Assembly (NCBI GenBank): GCA_002709695.1 | Contig: PAQF01000006.1 | Coordinates: 1-64,000, forward strand | Direction of reading: 5' to 3' | DNA from: Candidatus Poribacteria bacterium | Lineage (GTDB): Bacteria; Poribacteria; WGA-4E; UBA9662 | DNA: 64,000 nt | Part shown: piece after piece, positions 18,883 to 28,679 of the stretch | Layout of the letters: each line of letters starts with the position of its first letter | How positions within the stretch are numbered: position 1 is the first letter of the stretch | Notes under the pieces: model-generated | Told to the model about the DNA's origin: nothing | Database searches by the model: none | What the model saw: the letters and a program-made list of their open reading frames with translations, nothing else | Program-made: the position numbers and the translations under genes

Positions 18883-19833
18883 TTGTTGTGTCTTGACGAG
18901 GATCAAGTCTTACCACAAGATAGAAGGCAGATAGCTTCACTATTTCCTGATTTCCAACTTATTGTCTCAAGACAGCCTGAAACGATCAGCCAAGCCATAG
19001 CCTATGTTGAGATTGTTGGTGGTCGGTTTCCACGTGATCAGGTTTTGGACGCACCCCAGTTGAAGTGGATTCAGCAGTGGTCAGCAGGAGCTGACTGGAT
19101 ACTTAAACAGCCGGAGATGAAACAAAGTGAAATTGTTGTTACCACTGCCTCAGGTATCCATGCCATACAAATAACGGAGCATATTTTCTCATTCATGTTT
19201 TCCTTTGCTCGCAGTCTACCATCAGCTAAGTTAATTCAATTGGCAGGTACTTGGAACCGAGCCAATAGTTCAAGTGTGTTTGAACTATTTGGAAAGACTC
19301 TCCTCGTAGTTGGCATTGGAGCTATCGGTTCCCGGACAGCGGAAGTGGCCAAGGCTCTAGGTATGCGGGTGCTTGGTGTACGAAGGCACCCACAGCGTCT
19401 AGATCCATCAGTCGAACATATGTTTGGTCCTGATCAGCTAAGTCAAGCATTGCCTGAGGCCGACTTTGTGGTCATAGTAACTCCGCTGACAAATGAGACC
19501 AGAGGAATGATCAGCAGTAAGGAATTGGACGCAATGAAAAAATCGGCTTTTATTATTAATGTAGGCCGAGGAGCAGTGATCGATGAAGGTGCCCTTACCT
19601 TAGCGTTACAGAAGGACCAAATTGCCGGAGCGGGGCTGGACACTTTCGAAGTAGAGCCTCTGCCAGATAGTTCGCCCTTATGGAAGATGGAAAATGTCAT
19701 TATTACCTGTCACTATGCAGGTCTTTCTCCACGCTATGATGAACGTGCGATGGCTTTATTTCTGGATAACCTAGGCAGGTATGCTGCGGGGAGACCTCTA
19801 CGAAATGTGGTGAAAACGAATTTAGGCTATTAA
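18883..19833 (+). CDS. D-isomer-specific 2-hydroxyacid dehydrogenase family protein
   Basis: A NAD-dependent dehydrogenase that interconverts 2-oxo acids and D-2-hydroxyacids. Counted from the TTG at 18883, the NAD loop is VGIGAIGS (143-150), and the catalytic triad is Arg229 in INVGRGAVID, Glu258 in DTFEVEP and His277 in TCHYAG. The start is odd. The frame opens after TGA at 18859-18861 and has no ATG or GTG before TTG 18883, but GAGGTG is spaced for an ATC at 18871, which would give the natural sequence IKTILLCLDED. The true start may be ATC 18871, or an ATG that has mutated. Confidence 0.88.
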   Translation: MLCLDEDQVLPQDRRQIASLFPDFQLIVSRQPETISQAIAYVEIVGGRFPRDQVLDAPQLKWIQQWSAGADWILKQPEMKQSEIVVTTASGIHAIQITEHIFSFMFSFARSLPSAKLIQLAGTWNRANSSSVFELFGKTLLVVGIGAIGSRTAEVAKALGMRVLGVRRHPQRLDPSVEHMFGPDQLSQALPEADFVVIVTPLTNETRGMISSKELDAMKKSAFIINVGRGAVIDEGALTLALQKDQIAGAGLDTFEVEPLPDSSPLWKMENVIITCHYAGLSPRYDERAMALFLDNLGRYAAGRPLRNVVKTNLGY

Positions 19834-20014
19834 GGACAGCCTAACAGGTTCTGATGATATTTTCTCTATTCAAATGGAATGATGATCAACAAAGGTTACA
19901 GCAGAAAATTGACCGCTAGAACCAAGACCAGAGAATAAACTTTAATTAAAAAGGCTTTATGATGTGGAAAACGCTACCAGAGGGGTTACTAGGAGACACA
20001 AGGAGTAGTTTGCG

Positions 20015-20759
20015 ATGGATGTCCTGACAAAAAAACAGCATTTGCAGTTTGAAACGGAGGGCTACCTACTAGCCTCAGGCTTGATTCCCAATCATATTTC
20101 AGAAAAGGCAGAAAAAGCAATGTGGCGACTTATGGAAATGGACCCAAATGACTCTGAGACTTGGGGGCATAGACTTGGTTGTGCTGCTCAATTTCAACCG
20201 GTGAGGGGGTTGTCTGTTTAAAATGGTATTCAAGATCCCGATATTATGTTCTGTGTGACACCTGAGTATTTGAAAGCAACGGCTGAACTGCTGGGTGAAG
20301 AGTTGGTGCATCCACCAGAATCAGCCCATATGTAGAACAAAGTGCCGATTAAGACTCAATGGTCTTTGCCAAGAGCGCATATCGACGGTCTACCCAAAGA
20401 ACATACGCATAGGACGTTTCCAGGACCTTATCGTATTGCCAGCCTGGTTTTCCTTAGTGACATTGATCATAAAGGTGGTCGAACAGCAGTGTTTCCAAGA
20501 TCTCATCATAAGATTATGGAACTTGCAAAATCTGATGTTGAAAAATACGAATATATTATTTCGTTGAATCGAGATTTGTCTGCGCTGGACTTGGGAGAGG
20601 CAGTCGAGTTGACACCACGCCGAGGAGATGTTCTGTCTTTCACCTATATGTTTTGGTCATAATGGCACAACCAATGTGGGAAATACGCCTCGGTGGATGA
20701 TGCGGTATATGTGCTCGTGTAAAAACTGTTACACAAAGTGGCCGAAGATAGATAAATGA
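20015..20759 (+). pseudogene. PhyH-family dioxygenase, broken
   Basis: The gene starts well (AAGGAG then ATG 20015, with the PhyH-typical TKKQHLQFETEGYLL) but has in-frame stops TAA 20219-20221 and TAG 20333-20335. A frameshift near 20655 separates GDVLSFTYMFWS from GHNGTTNVGNTPRWMMRY. It ends at TGA 20757-20759. The parent had a normal HxD motif (AHIDGLP), the distal His in GHNGTTN and Arg in TPRW. It would have been about 245 residues long. Three lesions make a single sequencing error an unlikely cause. Confidence 0.8.
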
Positions 20760-21099
20760 GGGCTTTGGACACCTTAGAGGAAAACAAGATGAAATTGTCC
20801 TAGTCATAAAAGCAGGGTTTCGATGATTAGGGTTAATTGTTTCCATAAGGGTTGAGATAACCCCTGTATCCACATACGAGCTACGATACGCCACAGCAAT
20901 CTGATCATTGTGAGCTATAACAAAACGTGGAAATATACTACCCCATTTAGAAAGGTAATTTTCTGAGATAGGTGGGGCTTACCAATCGATTCATTTGACT
21001 TCTAGAGTGACTGTTTATTATTTTTTTACTAGAGATGACTTTACCTATAATTTTCACCTCTCTTTAATATTATTTCCAATTTTAAAGGACATTATTGCA
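20760..21099. other. intergenic, 340 bp
   Basis: No gene supported. AAGGA at 21085-21089 is taken as the ribosome site of the CotH gene. An imperfect hairpin AGGGTT-gagat-AACCCCT lies near 20846-20865. Confidence 0.35.
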
Positions 21100-22551
21100 G
21101 TGTATATTTGTTGGTTAACCCCTACTCTTGTTAGAAACGTAATCTTTTTACTTCTTACCATAATGTATCTGTCTGGTAATGCACAGTCACAGATTACTAG
21201 TGAATCAGAGGAAATTTTTGATTTAAAGAAAGTCTGGGAAGTTAATTTAAAACTAGAACCTGAAGAATGGGAAAAGTTACAACCCAACTGGGAGGATCTA
21301 GATTTGAACATAGGAACAGCCTTCAGAAAGATTATTATGGACAGTTTCATGCGTAAACCTTTCCGAAGTAGCTTATCCTCACGTCCCGGTCTGGCTGGCT
21401 ATATGGGGTTTAATCACCAGTATGGAACAGCAGATGTGATCTTTGGAGACAAAATCATTAAGAACGTGGGATTGCGTTATAAAGGGAATGGCTCGGCTAT
21501 GATGGCCGTTATGGATTCCAACTTAGGATTTGGATCGGTGAGGAAATTCTCATTTAAGATTGATTTCAATAAATACAACCAAAATCAGGATTTTGGAGGA
21601 CTGATAAAAATTAATCTTAACAACAACTCGGAAAATCCATCTTCTTCCATTAGAGAATCGTTATCCTATGCTATTTTTCGCCGAGCTGGTGTGCCTTGTT
21701 CCCGAGCTGGTTTCGCCAAAGTCTACCTTAGCATAAATAGCCAAGTTGAGAAAATCTACCTTGGTCTCTACAATTTGGTGGAACAAGTTGACAAAAGATT
21801 TCTGGCCGATCGTTTTGGAAGCCGAAAGGGAATGTTGCTCAAACCTAGTACATTCGGTGCCTTTAAATATTTAGGAGAAAATTGGGAGTCCTACAAAGCG
21901 CATTATAATCCTAAAACTGATGTCACACCCGAACAGGGACGTAGGCTGATTGAATTCACCAAATTAATTCAACAGAGTAATGACCAAACGTTCAAACAGA
22001 AAATAGAAAGTTTTTTGGATACTGACGCCTTCCTCCGTTTTATGGCTGTTAACGTTTTGCTCTCCAATTTGGATAGTTATTTAGGTAGTAATCAAAATCA
22101 CTATGTTTATCTCGACCCTGTTACCCAAAAATTCCAACTGATTCCTTGGGATTTGGATATTTCTTTTGGCGCCTTTGGCTTGGTGGGAACACCAGAGTCA
22201 CGCCGTGACCTCAGCATTCATCGTCCTCATCATGGACAAAATCGTTTGATTGAACGCGTTTTGGGTATAGCGAAATACAAGAAAGAATACCAGAATCATT
22301 TGAGAAAGTACCTAGATGCCATTTTTACACAGGAAAAATTGTATCTAGAAATTGATTCGATGATCGATTTACTATATCCGGTTGTAGCCTTGGAAGGAAA
22401 AGAGATGCTGAGGCGTTTTGAGCAATCGTTGAATGGTACTTCTACTTGGGATAGGTCAAATCCAATCAAACAATTTATTAAGGGTAGGTGCAGATCTGTC
22501 AAAGATCAACTGGAAGGAACCTCCAAAGGGGAGATTATCTACACCAGATGA
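21100..22551 (+). CDS. exported CotH-family protein (protein-kinase-like)
   Basis: About 483 residues when started at the GTG at 21100, which has AAGGA 10 nt upstream. This gives a plausible signal peptide (RNVIFLLLTIMYLSGNAQS). The CotH signatures are present: GLRYKGNGS, FSFKIDFNKY, KINLNNN, RESLSYAIFRRAGVP, YLGLYNLVEQVDKRF, KGMLLKP and the LIPWDLDISFG metal/phosphate motif near the C-terminal third. CotH of Bacillus spores is an atypical protein kinase that phosphorylates spore-coat proteins; secreted homologues may modify surface or extracellular proteins. A TTG reading at 20995 would add 35 poorly conserved residues. It is not obviously in an operon. Confidence 0.88.
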   Translation: MYICWLTPTLVRNVIFLLLTIMYLSGNAQSQITSESEEIFDLKKVWEVNLKLEPEEWEKLQPNWEDLDLNIGTAFRKIIMDSFMRKPFRSSLSSRPGLAGYMGFNHQYGTADVIFGDKIIKNVGLRYKGNGSAMMAVMDSNLGFGSVRKFSFKIDFNKYNQNQDFGGLIKINLNNNSENPSSSIRESLSYAIFRRAGVPCSRAGFAKVYLSINSQVEKIYLGLYNLVEQVDKRFLADRFGSRKGMLLKPSTFGAFKYLGENWESYKAHYNPKTDVTPEQGRRLIEFTKLIQQSNDQTFKQKIESFLDTDAFLRFMAVNVLLSNLDSYLGSNQNHYVYLDPVTQKFQLIPWDLDISFGAFGLVGTPESRRDLSIHRPHHGQNRLIERVLGIAKYKKEYQNHLRKYLDAIFTQEKLYLEIDSMIDLLYPVVALEGKEMLRRFEQSLNGTSTWDRSNPIKQFIKGRCRSVKDQLEGTSKGEIIYTR

Positions 22552-22784
22552 AAAAACTAAATGCCGCCTGATCCTATTTCTTGTCGAAAATTGTAATTGG
22601 TCGTGACACATTAGATAAGATAACATATAATGCATCGATCTCAATCATCCTTACTGTTGTTAGCTATTAAGCGATATTCGCGATGATGCCGAAATCCTAG
22701 TAGTAATTTTGTCGCTCAGATTGCAGATGTCCTTCATGCTAAGGTGGCAACTAGATACAAATTTAATTAAAAGGAGACTTCATA

Positions 22785-25016
22785 ATGAAAACCAAAACCA
22801 CTGCCACTATTGCATTGTGTCTAATAAGTCTAATACTTTTTACCATTGTTACTCAGGGACAAACTGATCTAAATATTTGGCAAGCAGCCAGCACAGGTAA
22901 TGTTGCAGTTGTTGAAGAACACTTGGCTAAAGGTGCGGATATCAATGCTCAGGATGGTGTGTATGGAGTAACACCTCTGTCTTGGGCTGCACTTCTAGGC
23001 CAAACCCAAATGGCCGAGCTACTCATTCAGCGTGGAGCTAATGTCAATTCCAAAAATCGAGATGGAGCAACTTCCTTACATGCAGCGGCGTTTCTCGGAC
23101 GACATGAAATTGCTGCGTTATTAGTTCAAAAAGGTGCCAACACCAACGTTAGGAATAATAGTGGTGAGATACCAGCAGATAGTTTGAAGGCAGATTGGGG
23201 AACCGTCCAGTTTATTGTTCAATTGTTGCAAATCCAAGTGGATCGAGAAAAAGTTGAATCTGGCAGAGCCAAGGTGGCTGAACTACTGAGCCAACAAGGT
23301 GCTCAAACTGGCTTTGCGGGTTTTACCGGCAACGATATTTGGTCAGCAGTAGGTTCAGGAGACATTGAAACTATTAAGCAACAGTTAGCCAAAGGTGCGG
23401 ATATCAATGCCCAGGGTGGTGAGTATGGAATAACACCTCTGTCTTGGGCTGCACTTCTAGAGCAAACCCAAACGGCTGAGCTACTCATCCAGCGTGGAGC
23501 CAATGTCAATTCCAAAAATCGAGATGGATCAACTTCCTTACATTCAGCGGCGTTTCTGGGACGGCATGAAATTGCCACGCTATTAGTCCAAAAAGGGGCT
23601 GATGTCAATGCTAGAAACAATGAAGGCACAACAGCCATGGATGCTTTAAAAACAGATTGGGGAACCGTCCAGTTTATTGCTCAATTGTTGCAAATCCAAG
23701 TGGATCGAGAAAAAGTTGAATCTGGCAGGGCTAAGGTGGCTGAACTACTAAGCCAACAAGGTGTCCAAACCGGCTTTGCGGGTTTGGCCGGCAACGATAT
23801 TTGGACTGCAGCAGTTTTGGGAAACATTGAAGCTGTCAAGCAGCATTTAGCCAAAGGTGTGGATGTTAATGCTAAAAACAAGGATGGGGCATCAGCACTT
23901 CATGTAGCGGCTATTGTAGGTCAATATGAAGTTGCTGAACTGCTGATCCAAAAAGGGGCTGATGTCAATTTCAGAGGTAATGATGGAGGAACAGCACTGC
24001 ATGCGGCAGCGTTTCTGGGTCAATATGAAATTGCCACGCTATTAGTCCAAAAAGGGGCTGATGTTAATGCTAGAAACAATGACGGTACGACAGCCATGAA
24101 TGCTTTAAAATTAGATTGGGAAACCACCCAGTTTATTGCTCAATTATTGCAAATTCAAGTGGATCGAGAGAAAGTCGAAACTGGCAGGGCTAAGGTGGCT
24201 GAACTACTGAGCCAACAAGGCGCCCAAACCGGCTTTGCGGGTTTGGCCGGCAACGATATTTGGACTGCAGCAGTTTTAGGAGACATTGAAGCTGTCGAGC
24301 AGCAGTTAGCCAAAGGTGTGGATGTTAATGCTAAAAACAAGGATGGGACAACAGCACTTCATGTGGCCGCGTTTCTCGGACGATATGAAATTGCTGCGCT
24401 ACTAGTCCACCAGAAAGGAGTCAACACCAACGTTAGGGACGATGATGGAATGACAGCCATGGATGTCTTAAAAACAGATTGGGAAACCACCCAGTTTATT
24501 GCTCAATTATTGCAAATTCAAGTGGATCGAGAGAAAGTCGAAACTGGCAGAGCCAAGGTGGCTGAACTACTGAGCCAACACGCTACTCGACAAAAGGTCG
24601 ACATGAAGGATAAAACGAGAGCAGAACCAAAGGGAAATGGTCCAGAAAAAGTAATTGCAAAGATGCTCAAAGAAGAAATCGAAAACTTTAATACTGGAAA
24701 CTTCAAGGACATGACAAAGAATCTCCATCCGACCGATTTCTCCAGCTATAGTAATTCACCACAAGGTAAATTAGAGTATTTCCAGAAAGAATCCATGATA
24801 GAATTACTGGAAGGATTAAGCCCCTTACTTCAAGGCATCAAAATTTCAGGACCAATTGATCTAAAGGTGTGGGTACATGGAGACGCCGCATTCGCGACTT
24901 TTCTGACCAAAGCAGAGGTTGCTGGTGTTTCGTCCACTATCAGAAACACAACTCTCTACATTAATAGTAGTGAAGGTTGGAAAACAATTCATCAACATCA
25001 ATCCAATTTGCAGTAG
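22785..25016 (+). CDS. exported ankyrin-repeat protein with duplicated modules and a C-terminal NTF2-like domain
   Basis: 743 residues, with a signal peptide (ALCLISLILFTIVTQGQ) and a strong ribosome site (AAAAGGAGA). The body holds four modules, each with about three ankyrin repeats (for example GADINAQDGVYGVTPLSWAA, GANVNSKNRDGATSLHAAA) followed by a conserved linker QLLQIQVDREKVESGRAKVA. Modules 2-4 start with NDIWSA or NDIWTA. The last about 120 residues (KEEIENFNTGNFKD to IHQHQSNLQ) resemble an SnoaL/DUF4440-like small cone fold. The protein should be periplasmic or surface-exposed and mediates protein binding. In symbionts, exported ankyrins are candidate host-interaction proteins; that is inference. 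Confidence 0.9.
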   Translation: MKTKTTATIALCLISLILFTIVTQGQTDLNIWQAASTGNVAVVEEHLAKGADINAQDGVYGVTPLSWAALLGQTQMAELLIQRGANVNSKNRDGATSLHAAAFLGRHEIAALLVQKGANTNVRNNSGEIPADSLKADWGTVQFIVQLLQIQVDREKVESGRAKVAELLSQQGAQTGFAGFTGNDIWSAVGSGDIETIKQQLAKGADINAQGGEYGITPLSWAALLEQTQTAELLIQRGANVNSKNRDGSTSLHSAAFLGRHEIATLLVQKGADVNARNNEGTTAMDALKTDWGTVQFIAQLLQIQVDREKVESGRAKVAELLSQQGVQTGFAGLAGNDIWTAAVLGNIEAVKQHLAKGVDVNAKNKDGASALHVAAIVGQYEVAELLIQKGADVNFRGNDGGTALHAAAFLGQYEIATLLVQKGADVNARNNDGTTAMNALKLDWETTQFIAQLLQIQVDREKVETGRAKVAELLSQQGAQTGFAGLAGNDIWTAAVLGDIEAVEQQLAKGVDVNAKNKDGTTALHVAAFLGRYEIAALLVHQKGVNTNVRDDDGMTAMDVLKTDWETTQFIAQLLQIQVDREKVETGRAKVAELLSQHATRQKVDMKDKTRAEPKGNGPEKVIAKMLKEEIENFNTGNFKDMTKNLHPTDFSSYSNSPQGKLEYFQKESMIELLEGLSPLLQGIKISGPIDLKVWVHGDAAFATFLTKAEVAGVSSTIRNTTLYINSSEGWKTIHQHQSNLQ
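22871..24585 (+). repeat. four tandem gene-internal repeats of about 360-460 bp
   Basis: The ankyrin modules are near-identical at the DNA level. The linker beginning CAGTTTATTG recurs at about 23208, 23670, 24129 and 24492, giving periods of about 462, 459 and 363 bp. The last module lacks roughly one ankyrin repeat (32 codons). Such a layout comes from recent unequal recombination and can change copy number. Confidence 0.85.
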
Positions 25017-25226
25017 ATAGATGAGCTATCTATTGATTACTATGATGTCTAAGGCTGTACCTCTGTTTTGCATAACGGGATGCCATGCAAAGCTACTCCG
25101 TTTTTGGAACCGACCTTTTGCCTGAGAATCATTCGACACTTTGCATCTACAGATTGAGATAGTGAATGAACTCTATATCTTCACGCGAATTTGATTTTCA
25201 AGTTTGAGTAAACATGGAATTTAGGG

Positions 25227-26825
25227 TTATTTATCCTTTTGAGATAGGAACTTTTCAGCCGCCATCTTGATTTTTTGTTTGGCATCGTCCGGTAGAAGTT
25301 GAAATTTTTCGCTCTCAATGGCCTGACGGATTTGTTGCGCGGAAGCGGTTCGAAAATAGCTGGTCCAGCCTTTAACTTCCTGTTGAACAGTGACTTGACT
25401 CTTTTCACTTTTTTCTTTTCCAGAACCATCGTTTTTCCTTTTCCCTGACTTTTTTGGGTTGCCTTTAGCGAGTTTACCCTCAGTTTCTCGCGAGGCTTCA
25501 TCTTTGGGGATAACTCGCTTGAAACCATTGGCAAGATGGTACAAGTGTGTCTTTGACCGAAGGATCATCGCTTCCCCAACTATCGCTGGTGAAGCGATAA
25601 AACTGGCATTCAATTCATTTTCTGCTAACAGTTTAAACTCCCTGCCAGCGGAAATGACCGAAATTTTTCCGTCTTGGTTGAAAAAATAAATTTTCTCAGC
25701 AGCATATACAGGAGATGCCCAGTGGTTACCATTAATACGTCCTTTCCATATTTCATTCCCAGTTTTCGCTTCCAGACAAGACACAACCCCTCCTTCATTG
25801 GTGAAGAATATCAGGTTGTCCTTAACTATGGGCGATGGGATTTCGGGACTTCCTCGTCGGTTACTCCAAACCACATGGGTCTCGGTGATATCTCCACTTC
25901 CAGAAGGATCAACGGCCAATAAAGTCTTTGCCACTCCGGTGGTGAAAAAAACCAAACCATTATCGTAAATTGGTCGACAAGCTACATTCCAACCCCATCC
26001 CTGATGACGCACTCGCCATAACTCTTTCCCCGTTTGAGGATCATAGGCGAAAGTGGCTTCAGCTGCTGGGCTAATCAACTGTTTCTGACCGTTATGTTCA
26101 ATAATGGTAGGAGTTGCATAGGATTTTCTGTTATCGTTTGGTTTCTCTTTTAAGGTCTCTGCAACATCTTTGACACCACCGGTCGTGAGAACTGTAGCCA
26201 AGTCGTTTTTCACCTTCCGATACTCTAACCAACGGGTTTGACCGCTCTCCTTTTTCAAGGCGATGATAAACTGAACATCAACCCCATCGTAAACTAAGAA
26301 TAGTAATTCACCCTCAATAATTGGTGAGGAAGCAGGCCGGACACGATGGTCGCAATTCAAATCGCGACGCTCCCACAATTTCCTGCCCGTTTGGGTATCC
26401 AGGCAAGCAGTGCCATAAGTGCCAAAGTGAACATAGATACGGCCCTCTGCTACGACCGGAGTGGGAGAAGCGTGGCTATTCAAACCCGGATATTCTAATT
26501 GCGGTTCCACGACATCGAATACTTTGATGTCGTGAACCACTTTACCGCTTTCCAAATCGATGCACACTACAAATAACTCAGTTCCATCTTCCTTCGCAGT
26601 GGTCAACCAAATTTGTTTTTGCCAAACAACGGGTGAAGACCAACCTTGATCGTGGATTGGTGTTTTCCATCGCACATTCTTACTTTCACTAAATTCGACA
26701 GGAAGGTTTAGGGCATTAGACTTACCATCTCCATTTGGGCCACGAAACTGGTTCCAGTATTCACTCTCAACGCCAGTAGCCAGAAAGGAGCAAAAAGTTA
26801 CTAACATCAACACTAATTTTTTCAT
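25227..26825 (-). CDS. exported PQQ-like beta-propeller protein
   Basis: 532 residues with a signal peptide (MKKLVLMLVTFCSFLATG) behind GAGAGGT. The mature protein opens with YWNQFRGPNGDG and has propeller blades with the W-like pattern A-x-D-x-x-T/S-G-K, such as TGRKLWER, TGKELWRV and TGNEIWKG. It resembles PQQ-binding-like and BamB-type outer-membrane proteins common in Planctomycetes and Poribacteria. No catalytic quinone site can be named. The C-terminus carries a charged Lys/Glu tail (KGNPKKSGKRKNDGSG) and a short helical region that is probably membrane- or partner-interacting. A sulfatase follows about 170 bp away on the same strand. Confidence 0.88.
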   Translation of the reverse strand: MKKLVLMLVTFCSFLATGVESEYWNQFRGPNGDGKSNALNLPVEFSESKNVRWKTPIHDQGWSSPVVWQKQIWLTTAKEDGTELFVVCIDLESGKVVHDIKVFDVVEPQLEYPGLNSHASPTPVVAEGRIYVHFGTYGTACLDTQTGRKLWERRDLNCDHRVRPASSPIIEGELLFLVYDGVDVQFIIALKKESGQTRWLEYRKVKNDLATVLTTGGVKDVAETLKEKPNDNRKSYATPTIIEHNGQKQLISPAAEATFAYDPQTGKELWRVRHQGWGWNVACRPIYDNGLVFFTTGVAKTLLAVDPSGSGDITETHVVWSNRRGSPEIPSPIVKDNLIFFTNEGGVVSCLEAKTGNEIWKGRINGNHWASPVYAAEKIYFFNQDGKISVISAGREFKLLAENELNASFIASPAIVGEAMILRSKTHLYHLANGFKRVIPKDEASRETEGKLAKGNPKKSGKRKNDGSGKEKSEKSQVTVQQEVKGWTSYFRTASAQQIRQAIESEKFQLLPDDAKQKIKMAAEKFLSQKDK

Positions 26826-27000
26826 TTTACTTTACCTCTCTTGAGTCCATTCATTTAGCCATTACCCTCTATCATGTGAAGCTAAAAAAAGCAATAAAAG
26901 GTCCCACAAGGTTTACACTGGCATATCTTATCTGAATTTTGGCAGTGAGAATGAAGGCTATACTTTCATTTTTCGAGTTCAGTTGTTACCCTTATTCTAG

Positions 27001-28515
27001 CTAATCAATTGTCACCTGGCTTCCCCACCAGTCCTCATTTGGTTGCCAGTTGGGATTTAGGTATTCGGCGTGTTCTACTTCAAGTTTCGGCATAAACTCT
27101 TGTTCTAGCTTGTGTAAGCGAGCCTGTTCCTTCTCAGGAACGTATTCCGAGTCCAGAACAGGGAATTTCGCATCCACCTCAGACAACCAAATGTCCAAGC
27201 GTTGATGTAACTCTGTCGCCTTGGTTTTATGATCGGTAATTATATTGTTTCTTTCACCTGGGTCGGAATCTAAATTGTACAGTTCATCATGCTCATCTTC
27301 GTAATAATGGATCATCTTCCATGGACCATTTCTGATGATTGATGAAGGGTCTCCTCCTTGATTACCATAGTGAGGGTAATGCCAGAATAGGTCACGCTCA
27401 GCAATTTCACTGTTTTCCTCTTTATTCAACAAGGGTACAAGACTTTTTCCATCAATTACTTGTTCTACTGGGATTGGAATGTCAACAAGTTCCAGTAGAG
27501 TTGGATAGAAATCGATCCCTGATACTGGTATGTCGCAGGTCGAATTGGCAGCGATCACCTCTGGAAACCTGAAATAGAATGGCTCACGGATACCTCCTTC
27601 CCATTGACGCCCTTTACCACCTCTTAGAGGCAGCATAGATGATGAGAAAGAATCCCCAGATGAAACACCTCCGTTATCTGAGGTGAAACAAACGATTGTG
27701 TTCTCAGCTAACCCTTGTTTGTCAAGTGTATCCAGGACAATGCCAATGGCGTCATCCATGGCTTCGATCATACCTGCATAGATTGGACAATCCTGTACTT
27801 GTCGGACGGGTAGTTTTCTATCAAAGATGAACCTTTTTTCTGGCGTTTTCTGACTGATTGCTTTTTGGCGGAATTTTTCCCATTTGTCTTTGCTTGTTTG
27901 TATTGGACCATGGACAGAATAAAATGACAAATAGGCTAAGAAGGGCTCGTTTTTACAGTTGTTAATGAACTCTGCAGTTTCTTGGCCAAGTCGGATTGGT
28001 AATGATTCACCATCTGGACCTGAATCAAGCTTTGGATTGTTCCAAGGTGCAAAATACCCACCGTTTGGTGATCCAACTCTCCAACCTCCTTTGTTGACTT
28101 CGAAACCGAAATCCTCGGGATCGGTTCCTTTATCCCCTAGATGCCATTTGCCGGCAAAGAAGGTGCGATAACCTGTACGTCGAAATACTTCCGCAAAGGT
28201 TATTTCTTCAGCACGAAGTCCTCGCTCGTAATCAGGTGGAAGCATTTTGCTGAATCGCCCAGCTTTGCGCCAATCTTCTCCTGATGGCGCACCGATCCAG
28301 TCTGTAATACCATGTCTTGGTGGGTACTTACCAGTTAGAATGCTGGCACGTGAAGGACTACAGACTTGACAAGCAGCGTAACCTTGTGTGAACCGCATTC
28401 CTTCGGATCCAATACGATCTATGTTTGGACTTTCGTAAAGAGAACTACCTTCTATACTAAGGTCACACCAACCTAGGTCATCAGCCAGAATATACAGGAC
28501 ATTTGGTCTTTTCAT
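27001..28515 (-). CDS. formylglycine-dependent sulfatase
   Basis: 504 residues when started at ATG 28515, where GAGGG lies about 9 nt upstream; a GTG 24 nt earlier adds MLRFEGKD. Sulfatases hydrolyse sulfate esters using a Cys-derived formylglycine. Here it is Cys52 in VCSPSRASILTG, the C-x-P-S-R signature. Metal and sulfate ligands are in RPNVLYILADDLGW, KWHLGD, HGP and TSDNGG. There is no signal peptide, so it may be cytoplasmic or need another export route. With the neighbouring PQQ propeller and other carbohydrate-related genes it may serve degradation of sulfated polysaccharides, which are typical of marine hosts. The specific substrate is unknown, and no maturation enzyme gene is in the window. 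Confidence 0.95.
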   Translation of the reverse strand: MKRPNVLYILADDLGWCDLSIEGSSLYESPNIDRIGSEGMRFTQGYAACQVCSPSRASILTGKYPPRHGITDWIGAPSGEDWRKAGRFSKMLPPDYERGLRAEEITFAEVFRRTGYRTFFAGKWHLGDKGTDPEDFGFEVNKGGWRVGSPNGGYFAPWNNPKLDSGPDGESLPIRLGQETAEFINNCKNEPFLAYLSFYSVHGPIQTSKDKWEKFRQKAISQKTPEKRFIFDRKLPVRQVQDCPIYAGMIEAMDDAIGIVLDTLDKQGLAENTIVCFTSDNGGVSSGDSFSSSMLPLRGGKGRQWEGGIREPFYFRFPEVIAANSTCDIPVSGIDFYPTLLELVDIPIPVEQVIDGKSLVPLLNKEENSEIAERDLFWHYPHYGNQGGDPSSIIRNGPWKMIHYYEDEHDELYNLDSDPGERNNIITDHKTKATELHQRLDIWLSEVDAKFPVLDSEYVPEKEQARLHKLEQEFMPKLEVEHAEYLNPNWQPNEDWWGSQVTID

Positions 28516-28679
28516 ATCTTTTCCCTCGAATCTTAGCACTAGCTGTTAATACACTTAACTCCCAGTATGTAATGAGCCTCTGAACGAAACGGCTGAATTA
28601 CAGTGTCAACTCAACCTGTTAGTTCAACTTTGCTTGTCCCATTTCTTAAAGGGGTGATGGTCATGTGTTTTTTTGATGG

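Noticed and set aside
22871..24585. possible mobile element or assembly collapse
   Set aside because: The repeats are in frame, all code for ankyrin plus linker and differ at several bases, so they are gene-internal duplications.
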